32,170 nt of DNA, from assembly GCA_025350665.1 (NCBI GenBank), contig JANXXJ010000020.1, positions 1 to 32,170 on the forward strand, read 5' to 3'. This document shows, piece after piece, positions 1 to 10,003 of this stretch. Within the stretch, counting starts at the first letter, position 1; every line of letters starts with the position of its first letter. The position numbers and the translations under genes are program-made. This DNA comes from Gemmatimonadota bacterium. Lineage in GTDB: Bacteria > Gemmatimonadota > Gemmatimonadetes > Gemmatimonadales > GWC2-71-9. The notes under the pieces are model-generated. The model did no database searches, was not told where the DNA came from, and worked only from the letters and a program-made list of their open reading frames with translations.

Positions 1-213
1 AAGGCCCTGGGTGCCAAACGGCGGGACATCCTGGCCCAGTTCATCATCGAGTCCGCCACGATCTCCACGGTCGGCGCCCTGTTCGGCATCGCGCTTGGTA
101 TCGGCCTGGCATATCTCGTCAAGGCCCTGACCCCCCTCCCCGCCTCAGTGGCGCCCTGGTCGATTGGTGTTGGGGTGTTCCTCGGCGTGGCGGTCGGCAT
201 GATCGCGGGCGTC
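1..213 (+). pseudogene. C-terminal fragment of a FtsX/MacB-type permease, inverted copy
   Basis: Read on the plus strand, these bases encode 71 residues beginning KALGAKRRDILAQF and ending GMIAGV. They are identical in protein sequence to the C-terminal membrane region of the minus-strand permease at 680-1921. At the DNA level I count 10 differences in 213 bases, all at third codon positions. Homology stops abruptly after position 213, where the family's YPASRAS tail should follow. The frame then reads through antisense sequence of permease 2 to a stop at 345. The 5' part lies outside the window. It is a broken remnant of a paralog, an inverted end of permease 2, or an assembly or amplification chimera involving a related strain. 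Confidence 0.75.
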
Positions 214-679
214 ACACCGACCACCCAGACGGAACTCAGGTTGACACTGCCGGCGCTGACCGGCCCGCTACTCTCCTCGCGCCAGGCCACTTCGGCGATG
301 CCAGGAACCTTGCGGAGCATCTGGGCTTCGACGGGACTGATGTGAGGACGGCGGTCCCAGGGACGTTCGGTCCCGTCGTCCACATTGATTCCGCCCCCGA
401 AGTGCCGGACCAGCGTGAAGGTGGTCGGGCCGGCTCTCTCGATCATGCCACTGACGGCCCGGTTGATTCCGGTGATGGTGGAGGCCATGGCGATCACCAC
501 CATCACGCCGATCGCGACGCCCAGGATGGTCAGGGCGGCGCGTGCCTTGCTGACCCGGATCGACTCGATGGCGATGCCGACACCCTCGGCGATCCGGGAC
601 GGATCGAACAGGGTGACCCGGGCGAGACCCCGGGGGCGGGGCATGGGGGGGACGCCCCAACGCGGAGCCGTGCTGTCGG

Positions 680-683
<4 letters not shown>
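1..683 (-). CDS. ABC transporter permease 2 (MacB-like), N-terminal part, disrupted
   Basis: The ORF track omits this frame because it is open to the window edge. An ATG at 683 overlaps the permease 1 stop as ATGA, so the two are translationally coupled. Residues 1-45 are a cytoplasmic lead, about 46-70 a first membrane helix (LTILGVAIGVMVVIAMAST), then the start of a MacB-type periplasmic core domain reaching VWVVGV at residue 157. From there (position 213 downward) the sequence is the reverse complement of a permease C-terminal end. The remaining codons are therefore antisense and not family-like, although no stop occurs before position 1. It would be the second permease of an efflux or lipoprotein-type ABC exporter and is probably non-functional as it stands. 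Disruption in the genome and assembly error are both possible. Confidence 0.7.
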
Positions 684-1921
<1,238 letters not shown>

Positions 1922-1923
1922 GG

Positions 1924-2628
1924 TCAGGCCGCCTGAATCCGTTCCTGCCGGGCGTCGCTCGCCACTAGGCCGTCCTTCAAAGTGACGACCCGGGCCGCGT
2001 GGGCCGCGATGTCGGCCTCGTGGGTGACCACCACAATGGTCTGTCCCTGAGCCTGGAGCCGGTCGAACACCCGCATGACGTCGGCGCTGGTGGCGCTGTC
2101 GAGGTTGCCGGTCGGCTCGTCGGCAAGCAGGATCGACGGTTCGTTGACGAGCGCGCGAGCGATGGCCACCCGCTGGCGCTGGCCGCCGGAGAGTTCGTTC
2201 GGCTTGTGATCCATCCGGTTGCCCAGCCCGACCCGCTCAAGGGCCGCGCGAGCACGATCGCGCCGGGCCCGGGAACTCACGCCGGCGTAGACCAGCGGCA
2301 GTTCCACGTTCTGGAGCGCGCTGGCCCGGGGCAGGAGGTTGAACGTCTGGAACACGAACCCGATCTCGCGGTTCCGGACCCGGGCCAGGGCGTCATCGGG
2401 CATCCGGGATACTTCCTGCCCGTTCAGCCAGTACTCGCCGCTGGTCGGGGTGTCGAGGCATCCGAGCATGTTCATCATCGTCGACTTGCCCGATCCCGAC
2501 GGTCCCATGATCGCCACGTACTCGTTCCGGGCGATCTCCAGGGACACGCCCTTGAGGGCCTGGACCCGATCCTCGCCCATCTGGTATTCGCGGGTGAGGT
2601 CGACGATCTGGATGACGAGGTCGCTCAC
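1924..2628 (-). CDS. ABC transporter ATP-binding protein, MacB/LolD type
   Basis: This 234-residue cytoplasmic ATPase energises the neighbouring permeases. Visible motifs are Walker [10 protein letters not shown] (about 42-50), Q-loop [10 protein letters not shown] (91-100), signature LSGGQRQR (146-153), Walker [14 protein letters not shown] (166-178) and the switch histidine in VTHE (about 203). The EPTGNLDS form is typical of the LolD/MacB/FtsE group. The start is GTG at 2628, overlapping the adaptor stop as GTGA. This start is supported by the family-like N-terminus [14 protein letters not shown] and by coupling. The gene is standalone, not fused to a permease as in E. coli MacB. The subfamily is certain; the transported substrate is unknown. 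Confidence 0.95.
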   Translation of the reverse strand: MSDLVIQIVDLTREYQMGEDRVQALKGVSLEIARNEYVAIMGPSGSGKSTMMNMLGCLDTPTSGEYWLNGQEVSRMPDDALARVRNREIGFVFQTFNLLPRASALQNVELPLVYAGVSSRARRDRARAALERVGLGNRMDHKPNELSGGQRQRVAIARALVNEPSILLADEPTGNLDSATSADVMRVFDRLQAQGQTIVVVTHEADIAAHAARVVTLKDGLVASDARQERIQAA

Positions 2629-3890
2629 GGCTTCTTGCCACCCTTCTCGTCCTTGGCCGACTTGACCCGCGTCGAGTCCTTCATGTCGCGGACGGCCTGG
2701 TACGGTCCGGCTACGATCGAATCGCCGGTCTTGACGCCGTCGATCACCTCGAAGAATTCGTCGCCGGCGATGCCGACCTTGACCGGGCGGAAGGTCGCGA
2801 CGCCGTTCCGGATCACGAAGACACCCTCGCGGTCCTTCTGTTTGCCGGTCGCCTTGGCCGTCTGATTCTTGAGTTCGTTTGGCAGGTCCTCGTGCTGACG
2901 GACCGTGAGGGCGATGATCGGAATCGCCACGGACCTGGTCCGGGTGTCGGTCACGATACGGGCGGTGGCCGAGAGGTCGGGGCGGACGCCGGCCGGGGGA
3001 TTGTCGAGGGTGACCTCGACGTCGAAGTCGACCGCGCGGTCGGAGGAACTTCCGCTGGACTGCGACGCGGTGGTCGCAGCCGCGTTGGAGATCTTGGTGA
3101 CGCGCCCGGCGAAGGAACTGTCGTTGAAGGCGTCGATGGTGACCTGGACCGAGTCGCCGAGATGGACCCGGACCACGTCGGTTTCATCGACCTTCACCTT
3201 GGCCAGGATCGTGCCCAGGTCGGCGATGGTCATGAGACGGCCGGTCTCGCGGGAGAACGTGCCGGGGACCGCCACCTCGCCGACCTCGACCGGGAGGCGA
3301 ACCACCCGGCCGTTGATCGGGGACATGATCCGGGTCTTGGAGAGCTGGTCCCGGGATTCCGACAGCGAGCCCCGGGCCTGCTCGACATTGGCCGCGGCCG
3401 CGTTGGTCGACGCGACGGCCACGTCGTACTGCTGCTGGGCCTGCTCCACCTGCTCCTGGGCCACGAGGGCGGCGTTGATCTTCCGCATCTCGTTCCAGCG
3501 GTCGAGTTGGCGCTTGAGCTGATCGCGGTTGGTCTGCGCCTGGATCATCTGGGCCTGGCTCGATGCCAGCAAGCCCTCGAGCCGCTTGACCGCCGACTGG
3601 TACTGGGCCGGGTCGATCTGGACGAGGAACTGGCCCTTCTTGACCAGGTCGCCCTCCTTGACGCCGAGCTGAACGATCCGGCCGGTGATGTCGGCCGAGA
3701 TGTCGACTTGAGCGTCAGCCTCGATCTTCCCGCTGGCCGTGACCGCCGCGACGAGATCGCGCTGGCTGACGGTTTCGATCTTGACGTCGACGGGCTTGCC
3801 GCCCTTGTTGGCCGCGGTGAGCGAGAAGATCGCGACACCGACGCCGACCAGGATGACAACCGCGAGACTCCACTTGGTTTTCTTGGACAT
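2625..3890 (-). CDS. Periplasmic adaptor subunit, MacA/HlyD (RND-adaptor) family
   Basis: This 421-residue membrane-fusion protein should bridge the inner-membrane ABC permease and the TolC channel. It has one N-terminal membrane anchor (residues about 8-26, [19 protein letters not shown]) and no lipobox. The first half of a lipoyl/barrel-sandwich domain ([20 protein letters not shown]) comes next, then a long alanine/glutamine-rich coiled-coil hairpin (about 95-190). The second lipoyl half ([16 protein letters not shown]) and beta-barrel and membrane-proximal domains follow. The length is usual for MacA. It lies 17 nt downstream of tolC and overlaps the ATPase gene by GTGA. Context points to an ABC-type rather than an RND-type pump, because no AcrB-like gene follows. 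Confidence 0.92.
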   Translation of the reverse strand: MSKKTKWSLAVVILVGVGVAIFSLTAANKGGKPVDVKIETVSQRDLVAAVTASGKIEADAQVDISADITGRIVQLGVKEGDLVKKGQFLVQIDPAQYQSAVKRLEGLLASSQAQMIQAQTNRDQLKRQLDRWNEMRKINAALVAQEQVEQAQQQYDVAVASTNAAAANVEQARGSLSESRDQLSKTRIMSPINGRVVRLPVEVGEVAVPGTFSRETGRLMTIADLGTILAKVKVDETDVVRVHLGDSVQVTIDAFNDSSFAGRVTKISNAAATTASQSSGSSSDRAVDFDVEVTLDNPPAGVRPDLSATARIVTDTRTRSVAIPIIALTVRQHEDLPNELKNQTAKATGKQKDREGVFVIRNGVATFRPVKVGIAGDEFFEVIDGVKTGDSIVAGPYQAVRDMKDSTRVKSAKDEKGGKKP

Positions 3891-3907
3891 GGCTCTGATC
3901 CCCGCGG

Positions 3908-5443
3908 CTAGCGGAGTGGGCGGCCCACGGCGAGTTCGAGCGCCGCGATAGCCTTGTGATAGTCGTATACCGAGTTCACGTAATCGCCTTCGGCCCGCTG
4001 GACGTTGTTCTGGGCGTCGGCGACTTCGAGGGCGCTGCCACTGCCAAGCCGATACCGGTCCTGCGCCAACCGAAGCTGGTCCCGGGCGGCCTCACGGTTG
4101 GCCGCCTGGACGCTGATGGCCTTGAACGAGGTCTGGACCGCGAGGTGGCGGGACTGGACGTCGGTCCGGGTCTGCAGCTGCCGGGCTCTGACCGCCTCGC
4201 GGGCGTCATCCCGCTGGGCCTGGGCCTGGGCCACCGACAAGCTCCGCTGGAACCCGTCGAAGATCGGCAACGAGATCTGGACCGAGGCCCGAAACGGCTG
4301 CGAGGTAAAGTGGAACGGGAACACGCTGTTTCGGGACAGGATTCCGTTCGACACGCCGGGGAGCAGCGATTCGCCGGTGGCGTCGAGACCGGAGAAGCCC
4401 TTGCAGTCGGCGATCGTGCCGTTGCCGTTCTGGCCGCCAATGCCGCCGCCCGGCAGACTCCGGATCAGGCCGTTCTGGAATTCGCAGTTGGCCAGGTTGC
4501 CCTTGGCGCTGCCGAGGGCCGACCCCAGCAGGACGCCCTCATTGGTGAACTGCTGGGTGAAGCCGTTCCAGCCGGCCGAGAAGTTGAGCGACGGGAGGTA
4601 TCGGGATTTTTGCGCCGAGACCGCGTAGCCCGCGGAGGACTCCCGGGCCCGAGCCGCTCGGACGGTGGGGTTCTGCTCGGTGGCAACGGTCATGAGCTGT
4701 TCGAGCACCCAGGTCGGTTCGGCCACGGCGAATGAATCGCTCAGGGCCACGGCAGCGATCGCGACCGGGGCGTTGATGCCCATCCGACGGAACAACTCGA
4801 GCCGGGCATCGTTCTCGCTCTGCTCGGCTCGAAGCAACTGGACGTCGGCCTGACCTTTTAGCACCTGGGCCTGCTTGACGTCGAGGATCGTGGCCTGGCC
4901 GACCTGGTAGCGAGCCTGCGCCAGATTGAGGAACTCGGCGTTCCGCACCACCTGCTGGCGGGCGACGTCGGCCTGGGCGATGGACTGGAGGGTGGCGAGG
5001 TACTGGAACGTCACGTCGTAGCGGAGCGACACCGAGGCGAAGTTAATGTCCTCGTTGATCGCGTTCTGGTTGGCCTTCTGTTGGCCCGGCGCCGAGAGCG
5101 TCGACCCAGACAAGTTCCAGTCCAGGTTGATCCCGTAGCCCGAGGAAATCGCCGGCGACGACTGATTGAAGAATGAGCCGCCGAAGGTGGCTGAACCGGA
5201 GCCGGTGTAGGACAGACTCCCTCCGGTGGTGAGGCTGGGCAGGAACGCCGCAGCGTAGGCGTTCCGAACACCCCAGCGGGCCACGCCGGCGTCGTTCAGG
5301 GTCTGGCGGTAGGCCGGGCTGTTGCGCAGGGCCTGCTCGAGCGCTTGGCTGAGCGACAGTGTGGCGGTCGGAGTCGGCCGCTGGGCCGCCACGAACGGTG
5401 TTGTGCCAGCCAGGATAACGGCGGCAAGGGCCCACGGCCTCAT
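3908..5443 (-). CDS. TolC family outer-membrane efflux protein
   Basis: An outer-membrane channel of 511 residues from the chosen start. It begins with a signal peptide, MRPWALAAVILAG...FVAAQ. Two OEP repeats follow: the first starts LSLSQALEQALRNSPAYRQ, and the second contains the ARARESSAGYAVSAQKS and RASVQISLPIFDGFQRS segments typical of TolC. Long alpha-helical, glutamine- and alanine-rich stretches match the tunnel helices. The ATG at 5443 has AAAGGA nine bases upstream and puts the signal peptide at the very N-terminus. The frame stays open upstream, and an ATG at 5566 with a stronger GGAGGAG site would add 41 basic residues before the signal peptide. I prefer 5443. It is the first gene of the export operon, 17 nt before the adaptor. 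Confidence 0.9.
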   Translation of the reverse strand: MRPWALAAVILAGTTPFVAAQRPTPTATLSLSQALEQALRNSPAYRQTLNDAGVARWGVRNAYAAAFLPSLTTGGSLSYTGSGSATFGGSFFNQSSPAISSGYGINLDWNLSGSTLSAPGQQKANQNAINEDINFASVSLRYDVTFQYLATLQSIAQADVARQQVVRNAEFLNLAQARYQVGQATILDVKQAQVLKGQADVQLLRAEQSENDARLELFRRMGINAPVAIAAVALSDSFAVAEPTWVLEQLMTVATEQNPTVRAARARESSAGYAVSAQKSRYLPSLNFSAGWNGFTQQFTNEGVLLGSALGSAKGNLANCEFQNGLIRSLPGGGIGGQNGNGTIADCKGFSGLDATGESLLPGVSNGILSRNSVFPFHFTSQPFRASVQISLPIFDGFQRSLSVAQAQAQRDDAREAVRARQLQTRTDVQSRHLAVQTSFKAISVQAANREAARDQLRLAQDRYRLGSGSALEVADAQNNVQRAEGDYVNSVYDYHKAIAALELAVGRPLR

Positions 5444-5731
5444 CGGGTCTGATCCTTTCATCGTAATGCTTCTGGAACGATCGCCCGTACGGGGGCGGTG
5501 AAACGTTGGTTTCAAGTTGCGACAAAGCGTCGCCAAGCGATTCGATCGCAAACAGTTGTGCGCCATGGTGCTCCTCCGGTTATGAGGGACACCAATGGAG
5601 GCTTCGTGCCGCCCGGGGGCGAAATGTAACCCATTGCCCCGGCGTTGCTTATGGGCTGGGTTCGTCGCCATGATTCGGGGGTCGTGGTCGTTTCCGGGAC
5701 GAAACGTCCCACGGGCGAACAGTGCGATCAT
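5444..5731 (-). promoter_or_regulatory. Upstream region of the export operon, with strong in-frame ribosome site
   Basis: About 290 bases separate tolC from the creatininase-like gene. On the minus strand, GGAGGAG precedes ATG 5566 by four bases. The frame from that ATG (MAHNCLRSN...) runs open into tolC, so it is either a longer TolC start or a short leader in the same frame. GGGACG-AAA-CGTCCC at 5696-5710 is a small inverted repeat just after the creatininase-like stop. It lacks a T tract and is at best a weak terminator. I could not pick out a convincing -35/-10 pair. Confidence 0.35.
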
Positions 5732-6370
5732 TCAGACCGGGAAAAAGCGGCGGACTTCCTTGGTAGCGTGCTCGGCGATCCGATCATAGATCCGGGCGCC
5801 CAACTCCGGGTCGCGGGGCGTGCCGGGCGGAATCTCGGCGACGTCGACGAGGGAGGGTGCCAACCACATGAGGATCGCGGTGTCGGGGGGCGCTCCTCCG
5901 GTGAGGTCATTCATGGGAGCCGCGTAGATGTCGAGCAGACTGACGCGGCCTTCGGATCGGATGGTACTCAGAGCTTCGAGGTGGGCTTCGGCTCCGTGGG
6001 CGGTGAGGATCAGGACGTCGGTCACCTTTGCCTCGTTCTCCCAGCCGGCAATAAGTTCGTTCATCAGACGATGCAGGGTTTTCCGGGTCAGGGCGGCGCT
6101 GCCGGGTGTTTCGGGATCGTGCCGGGAGTGGACGCCGAAGGGGATCGCGGGCGTACGGGCGACGCCGAACAGGGCGGACAGGTCATCCGCCAGCCGTTCG
6201 ACGATCAGGGTGTCGGTCCCGAGCGGGAGATGGCCGCCGCGGGCCACCATAGTGCCGACCGGCACGAGGAGTCGTGGCGTGGAGCTGAGAATCTGACGGG
6301 CCTCGACGGGCGTGAGGTGATCGAGGCGGAGCGGTCCGCGGGAGGGGTGCGGCACTGGCTCGTTCGGCAT
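5732..6370 (-). CDS. Creatininase-family protein with degenerate metal site
   Basis: This 212-residue protein has the creatininase-fold opening LTPVEARQIL and the signature region PVGTMVARGGHLPLGTDT. It also has a second landmark, ILTAHGAEAH, where active members have NGHGGN or GHYEN. Family knowledge says the signature normally reads PxGSxEQHGxHLPxxTD and that Glu, His, Asp and a later His bind the metals. Here the Glu and His of EQH are Val and Arg, while the Asp and later His remain. It is slightly shorter than the usual 240-260 residues. It may be a non-catalytic or altered amidohydrolase. The only ATG (6370) makes its 5' end overlap the divergent kinase gene. AGGAG lies 12 nt upstream of that ATG, which is a little far. 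Confidence 0.7.
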   Translation of the reverse strand: MPNEPVPHPSRGPLRLDHLTPVEARQILSSTPRLLVPVGTMVARGGHLPLGTDTLIVERLADDLSALFGVARTPAIPFGVHSRHDPETPGSAALTRKTLHRLMNELIAGWENEAKVTDVLILTAHGAEAHLEALSTIRSEGRVSLLDIYAAPMNDLTGGAPPDTAILMWLAPSLVDVAEIPPGTPRDPELGARIYDRIAEHATKEVRRFFPV

Positions 6371-9300
6371 GGCTGGCTGCTGCTCCTGGTGGCGGGCGAG
6401 TCGCTCCTGGCGGAGTGGATCCGGCTCCCTCGGGCGGCGATCGCGGTCGGGGCCGTGCTCTGCTGGGGGCTGGGCGCGTTGCCGTTGGTGCGGCGCGGCG
6501 GTGCCGGTACCCTACTCGCGGGAATCCTCCTTGCCAAGGCGTTGCTGCTGGGCTGGTCGCACGTCCGGATCGACCGGATCGAACGCGACTGGCCCGGGGT
6601 GCGCGAGCAGCTGGTGACCGATGCCGCAGACCAATGGCTACGGGATCTCCGCTCATCCCGGGCGCTGGTCGAGCGGGTGGCGACCAGCGCCGTCGGGCTC
6701 GACCGGCAGGGGCGCGAGATTGTCTTCGACCGGCTGGGCCGTCAGGTGGCGCGGGAGGGCCTCGAAGTCGGCGTGGCTGTACTCGACGCCGACGGGACGC
6801 CGTACGCCTGGGCGGGCCGGCACCGGCTGGCGCCGGACGCCGCCGGTGACTCGATCGACTTCAGGGCTTCGCCGTACTACGCCGTGCTCGAGGCCCGACG
6901 GCACCTGGGACAGGGCCGGACGGCCATCGCGACGCTGCTGCTGGCCGCCGACTCGACGGTGCCGGACCAGGCGCGGAGCCTGGCCCGGCGATTCGAACGG
7001 CGGACCGGGGTGGCGGTCGACGTGTTGCCGCGAGGTGTTGCGCCGGACAGCTCCGACGTTTTCGATTATCTCGAGCCGTCGGCCGACGGCTCGTCGCGGC
7101 TGTTGTTCAGCGTCCGGCTGGAGCCGCCGACCCAGAGTGCGGCTCACGAGCGGGCCTACCGGGCGGCTGTGCTGCGACTCGTTGTCCTTGGCGTGGCGGC
7201 GCTGGTGTTGACGCTGGGTCTCGCGCCCGCCGGCGGGCTCCGGTTCGTGATCGCGGCGGTTCCGGTGTGGGTCTCGGTGCGGGCGCCGTTAGGCGACGCC
7301 TTGTCCCTTCCGGCCCTGTTTTCGCCGCGGACGTTCAACCATCCGCTGCTGGGTCCGGTGTCGGAAACGGCGGGGCCTCTGATGCTGGCCGCCGCGTTTC
7401 TGGTGATGGTGGCGGCGGCGGCGCTGCGGCGGCGACGGGGGGCCGGCCGTTGGGGCATTCCCTTCGCGCTGGTCCTCCTCTTCGCCGCGCCGTACCTGGT
7501 GAGCCAGCTGGGCCGGGGCATTCAGGTGCCGCCCGGGGGCGCCCCGGCGGGGCTCTGGTTCACCTGGCAGGCGACCGTCTTCCTGGTCGCGGCCTCGATC
7601 GTTCTGGTGGCGGCCGCGCTGGTGCCGAACAGTTCGAACCGGATCTGGCCCGCGGCGGCGGGAGCCACCGGCGCCGTCGGCGTCGCGGTGGTCGGCCTGG
7701 TGGTGTGGAATGCCCGGTCCGGCTGGCCGGACTGGTATCCATTTCTCTGGGCGGCAGCGATCGGACTGGTGATCTGGCCGGGGCGGCGGGCCGCCCGGCT
7801 GGCCGGGATCGGGGTTGCCGTCGGCGCCGCGGCGGCACTGATGGTCTGGGGGGCGGAGGTCGAGGGCCGGATCACCGCCGCCCGGGCCGACTTGAGCTCG
7901 TTAGGCATTCGGGCCGATCCGATCGCGATCCCGCTGCTCGAAGCCTTCGCCGAGCGGGTCGGGGCGGGCGCGCCGCCCCGAAGCGCCTCGGAGCTCTTTG
8001 CCGTCTGGCGTTCCTCACCGCTCTCGCGCCAGGCGTTTCCAGCCGCCCTCGGGCTGTGGTCGGCGGAAGGCGACAGCCGGGCCCAGTTGCGACTCGATGA
8101 AGTGGATCTGCCGGATTCGCTGGTCGCACGGGCCGTGCGTGAACTCCGGCCGGACCTCGCGCGAGCCATCCTGCCGTTCCAGCGGAACCCGGCCGTTCAC
8201 TACCTCGCTCTGATCCGGGTCGATGCCTCGACAGTGCTGTCCGTCGGCCTCGGACCGAGGACCAGTCTGGTGCGGCAAGCCCGGCTCGGCCGCTTGCTCG
8301 ATCCTGAGCCCTCCATTGCGCCGTTGTATCTCCTGACGCTCGCCCCGACCGGGTCGCTCGACCAGCCGGATCCGGATGTCCCGCTCTGGTCCCGGGAGGG
8401 GTGGACGGCGCGGGGACGCCGAACGGTGGCGATGGGCGACGGCGCCCGGGACGTGAATGGTGTCGTCGACCTGGGGTTGCCCCAGAGTCTGCTGGTGCGC
8501 GGCAGCCTTCTGGTGGTCCTCGACCTGCTGCTTCTCTTTACGCTGGCCGGGCTGGCCAGTTGGCTCGCGACCGCCCGGGTCGAGCGGCCGTTGTGGTGGC
8601 CGGAATGGCGGGCCTTCCGGACCAGGATCACGATGGCGCTCGGCGGCTTCTTCCTGGTTCCGGCGGCCGCATTCGCGCTGATCAACATCGTGGAACTCGC
8701 CAACGAAGGCCGGAGCCGGCGCGATCTGATGATTGCCCAGACACTGCGCGACGCGTCGCCGGGCGCCACGCTACCCGTCGGCAGCGGGTTCGAGCTCGAC
8801 CGGGCTCTCGAGACGCTGAGCGAGCGGGTCGACGCCAATCTGGTGCTGTTCAAGGATGGCCGACTGATCGGCTCGAATGGCGGCGGCGTGTTCGAGGATT
8901 TCGGTGTCGTCGACCCACTGGTTGACCCCGCCGTGTTTCATCAGGTTGAGCTCGAGGGCGAGCCGACCGCGATGACCGATGGTCCGAGTTCGAGTCTGCC
9001 GGCCCGGCTCGGAGTGCGGTCGGTCCGGCTCCCGACCGGGGACGGGGCCATGCTCGGCTCGCCCCAGGCCGTGAGTGATCCCGGGATCGGAGCTCAGCAG
9101 CGGGATCTGGCCTACGGGCTCGCGTTGGCCGTGGTGATGGGCCTGGTGGCTGCGGTCGTGGCGGCGCGGGTGTCGGCCCGGGCGCTCTCCCGGCCGGCCG
9201 CAGATCTCCGCGACGCGGCTCTGGCCTTCGGCCGAGGGGAACCGCTCCCGTCGCAGGCCGGGGCCGCGCCCACGGAGTTTGAGCCGGTGTTCCAGGCACT

Positions 9301-10000
9301 CGAAAAAATGGCGGCGGACGTCCAGGCCACGCGGGCCGCCGAGGAGCGGGCGGCGCGGGTGTTGGCATGGGGCGAGATGGCGAACCAGATCGCCCACGAG
9401 ATCAAGAACCCGCTGACACCGATGCGACTCGGCGTCCAGCATCTGCTTCGGGTCTACCGCGATGGCCGACCGATTGGTGCGACGCTGGAGGAAACGTCCA
9501 AGCGGATCCTGGGGGAGATCGATCGCCTCGACACGATCGCGCGGGCATTCAGCCGGTTCGCGGCGCCGGCCGAGGGGCGGCCCGCGCCCGAGCCGACGCC
9601 GCTGGCCGAGGTTTGCCGGGAGGTCGTCGCCCTCTACGGAATCGCCCCGGGTGCGGCGCCGGTACGGCTGGAGGTGCTTCGCGATCCGGTGGTGCTGGCG
9701 CAGCGGGACGAGGTCAAAGAGGCCCTGATCAATCTGCTCGAGAATGCCCGGAACGCGGAGGCGAAGGGCATTACGGTGCGGGTCGACGGTCCGCGGCTCT
9801 CGGTGCAGGACGACGGCGTCGGCATTCCGGCGGACCGGCTGCCCCGGATCTTCGAGCCGAGGTTCTCGACCACGACGAGCGGGTCCGGGCTTGGGCTCGC
9901 GATCGTGAAGCGTCTGGTCGAGGGCTGGGGTGCGGGGATCGAGGTGGTCAGCGAACCGAAAATCGGAACGACCGTGACGATCGGGTTCCGCGAGCCTTGA
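6347..10000 (+). CDS. Very large multi-pass sensor histidine kinase, NtrY-like
   Basis: About 1217 residues from the GTG at 6347; the track ORF begins far upstream inside antisense sequence, and GTG 6317 is the alternative start. Three N-terminal membrane helices (WLLLLVAGESLL onward) are followed by an extracytoplasmic segment (about 85-260). A cluster of roughly seven helices (about 265-500), a second extracytoplasmic segment and two helices (LLVVLDLLLLFTLAGL, MALGGFFLVPAAAFALI) come next. Then follow a third sensor loop, a last helix and a HAMP-like stretch. The kinase core has H-box AHEIKNPLTPMRLG with phospho-accepting His about 1017, N-box NLLENARNAE, and G-boxes DDGVGIP and GSGLGLAIVKRL. 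NPLTP after the histidine is characteristic of NtrY-like kinases. No partner response regulator lies beside it. It ends 3 nt from the convergent hybrid kinase gene. Confidence 0.88.
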   Translation: MRHWLVRHGWLLLLVAGESLLAEWIRLPRAAIAVGAVLCWGLGALPLVRRGGAGTLLAGILLAKALLLGWSHVRIDRIERDWPGVREQLVTDAADQWLRDLRSSRALVERVATSAVGLDRQGREIVFDRLGRQVAREGLEVGVAVLDADGTPYAWAGRHRLAPDAAGDSIDFRASPYYAVLEARRHLGQGRTAIATLLLAADSTVPDQARSLARRFERRTGVAVDVLPRGVAPDSSDVFDYLEPSADGSSRLLFSVRLEPPTQSAAHERAYRAAVLRLVVLGVAALVLTLGLAPAGGLRFVIAAVPVWVSVRAPLGDALSLPALFSPRTFNHPLLGPVSETAGPLMLAAAFLVMVAAAALRRRRGAGRWGIPFALVLLFAAPYLVSQLGRGIQVPPGGAPAGLWFTWQATVFLVAASIVLVAAALVPNSSNRIWPAAAGATGAVGVAVVGLVVWNARSGWPDWYPFLWAAAIGLVIWPGRRAARLAGIGVAVGAAAALMVWGAEVEGRITAARADLSSLGIRADPIAIPLLEAFAERVGAGAPPRSASELFAVWRSSPLSRQAFPAALGLWSAEGDSRAQLRLDEVDLPDSLVARAVRELRPDLARAILPFQRNPAVHYLALIRVDASTVLSVGLGPRTSLVRQARLGRLLDPEPSIAPLYLLTLAPTGSLDQPDPDVPLWSREGWTARGRRTVAMGDGARDVNGVVDLGLPQSLLVRGSLLVVLDLLLLFTLAGLASWLATARVERPLWWPEWRAFRTRITMALGGFFLVPAAAFALINIVELANEGRSRRDLMIAQTLRDASPGATLPVGSGFELDRALETLSERVDANLVLFKDGRLIGSNGGGVFEDFGVVDPLVDPAVFHQVELEGEPTAMTDGPSSSLPARLGVRSVRLPTGDGAMLGSPQAVSDPGIGAQQRDLAYGLALAVVMGLVAAVVAARVSARALSRPAADLRDAALAFGRGEPLPSQAGAAPTEFEPVFQALEKMAADVQATRAAEERAARVLAWGEMANQIAHEIKNPLTPMRLGVQHLLRVYRDGRPIGATLEETSKRILGEIDRLDTIARAFSRFAAPAEGRPAPEPTPLAEVCREVVALYGIAPGAAPVRLEVLRDPVVLAQRDEVKEALINLLENARNAEAKGITVRVDGPRLSVQDDGVGIPADRLPRIFEPRFSTTTSGSGLGLAIVKRLVEGWGAGIEVVSEPKIGTTVTIGFREP

Positions 10001-10003
10001 ACG

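Noticed and set aside
2892-3911. A 339-codon plus-strand open frame opposite the MacA-like adaptor
   Set aside because: Antisense shadow of a clear coding region, with aspartate/glycine/arginine-rich composition.
5696-5710. GGGACG-AAA-CGTCCC inverted repeat after the creatininase-like gene as a terminator
   Set aside because: The stem is only 6 bp with a 3-nt loop and no T tract follows. Noted only as a weak candidate.
5645-6346. Upstream 234 codons of the track ORF that contains the NtrY-like kinase
   Set aside because: This part is antisense to the creatininase-like gene. The kinase's first membrane helix begins just after GTG 6347.
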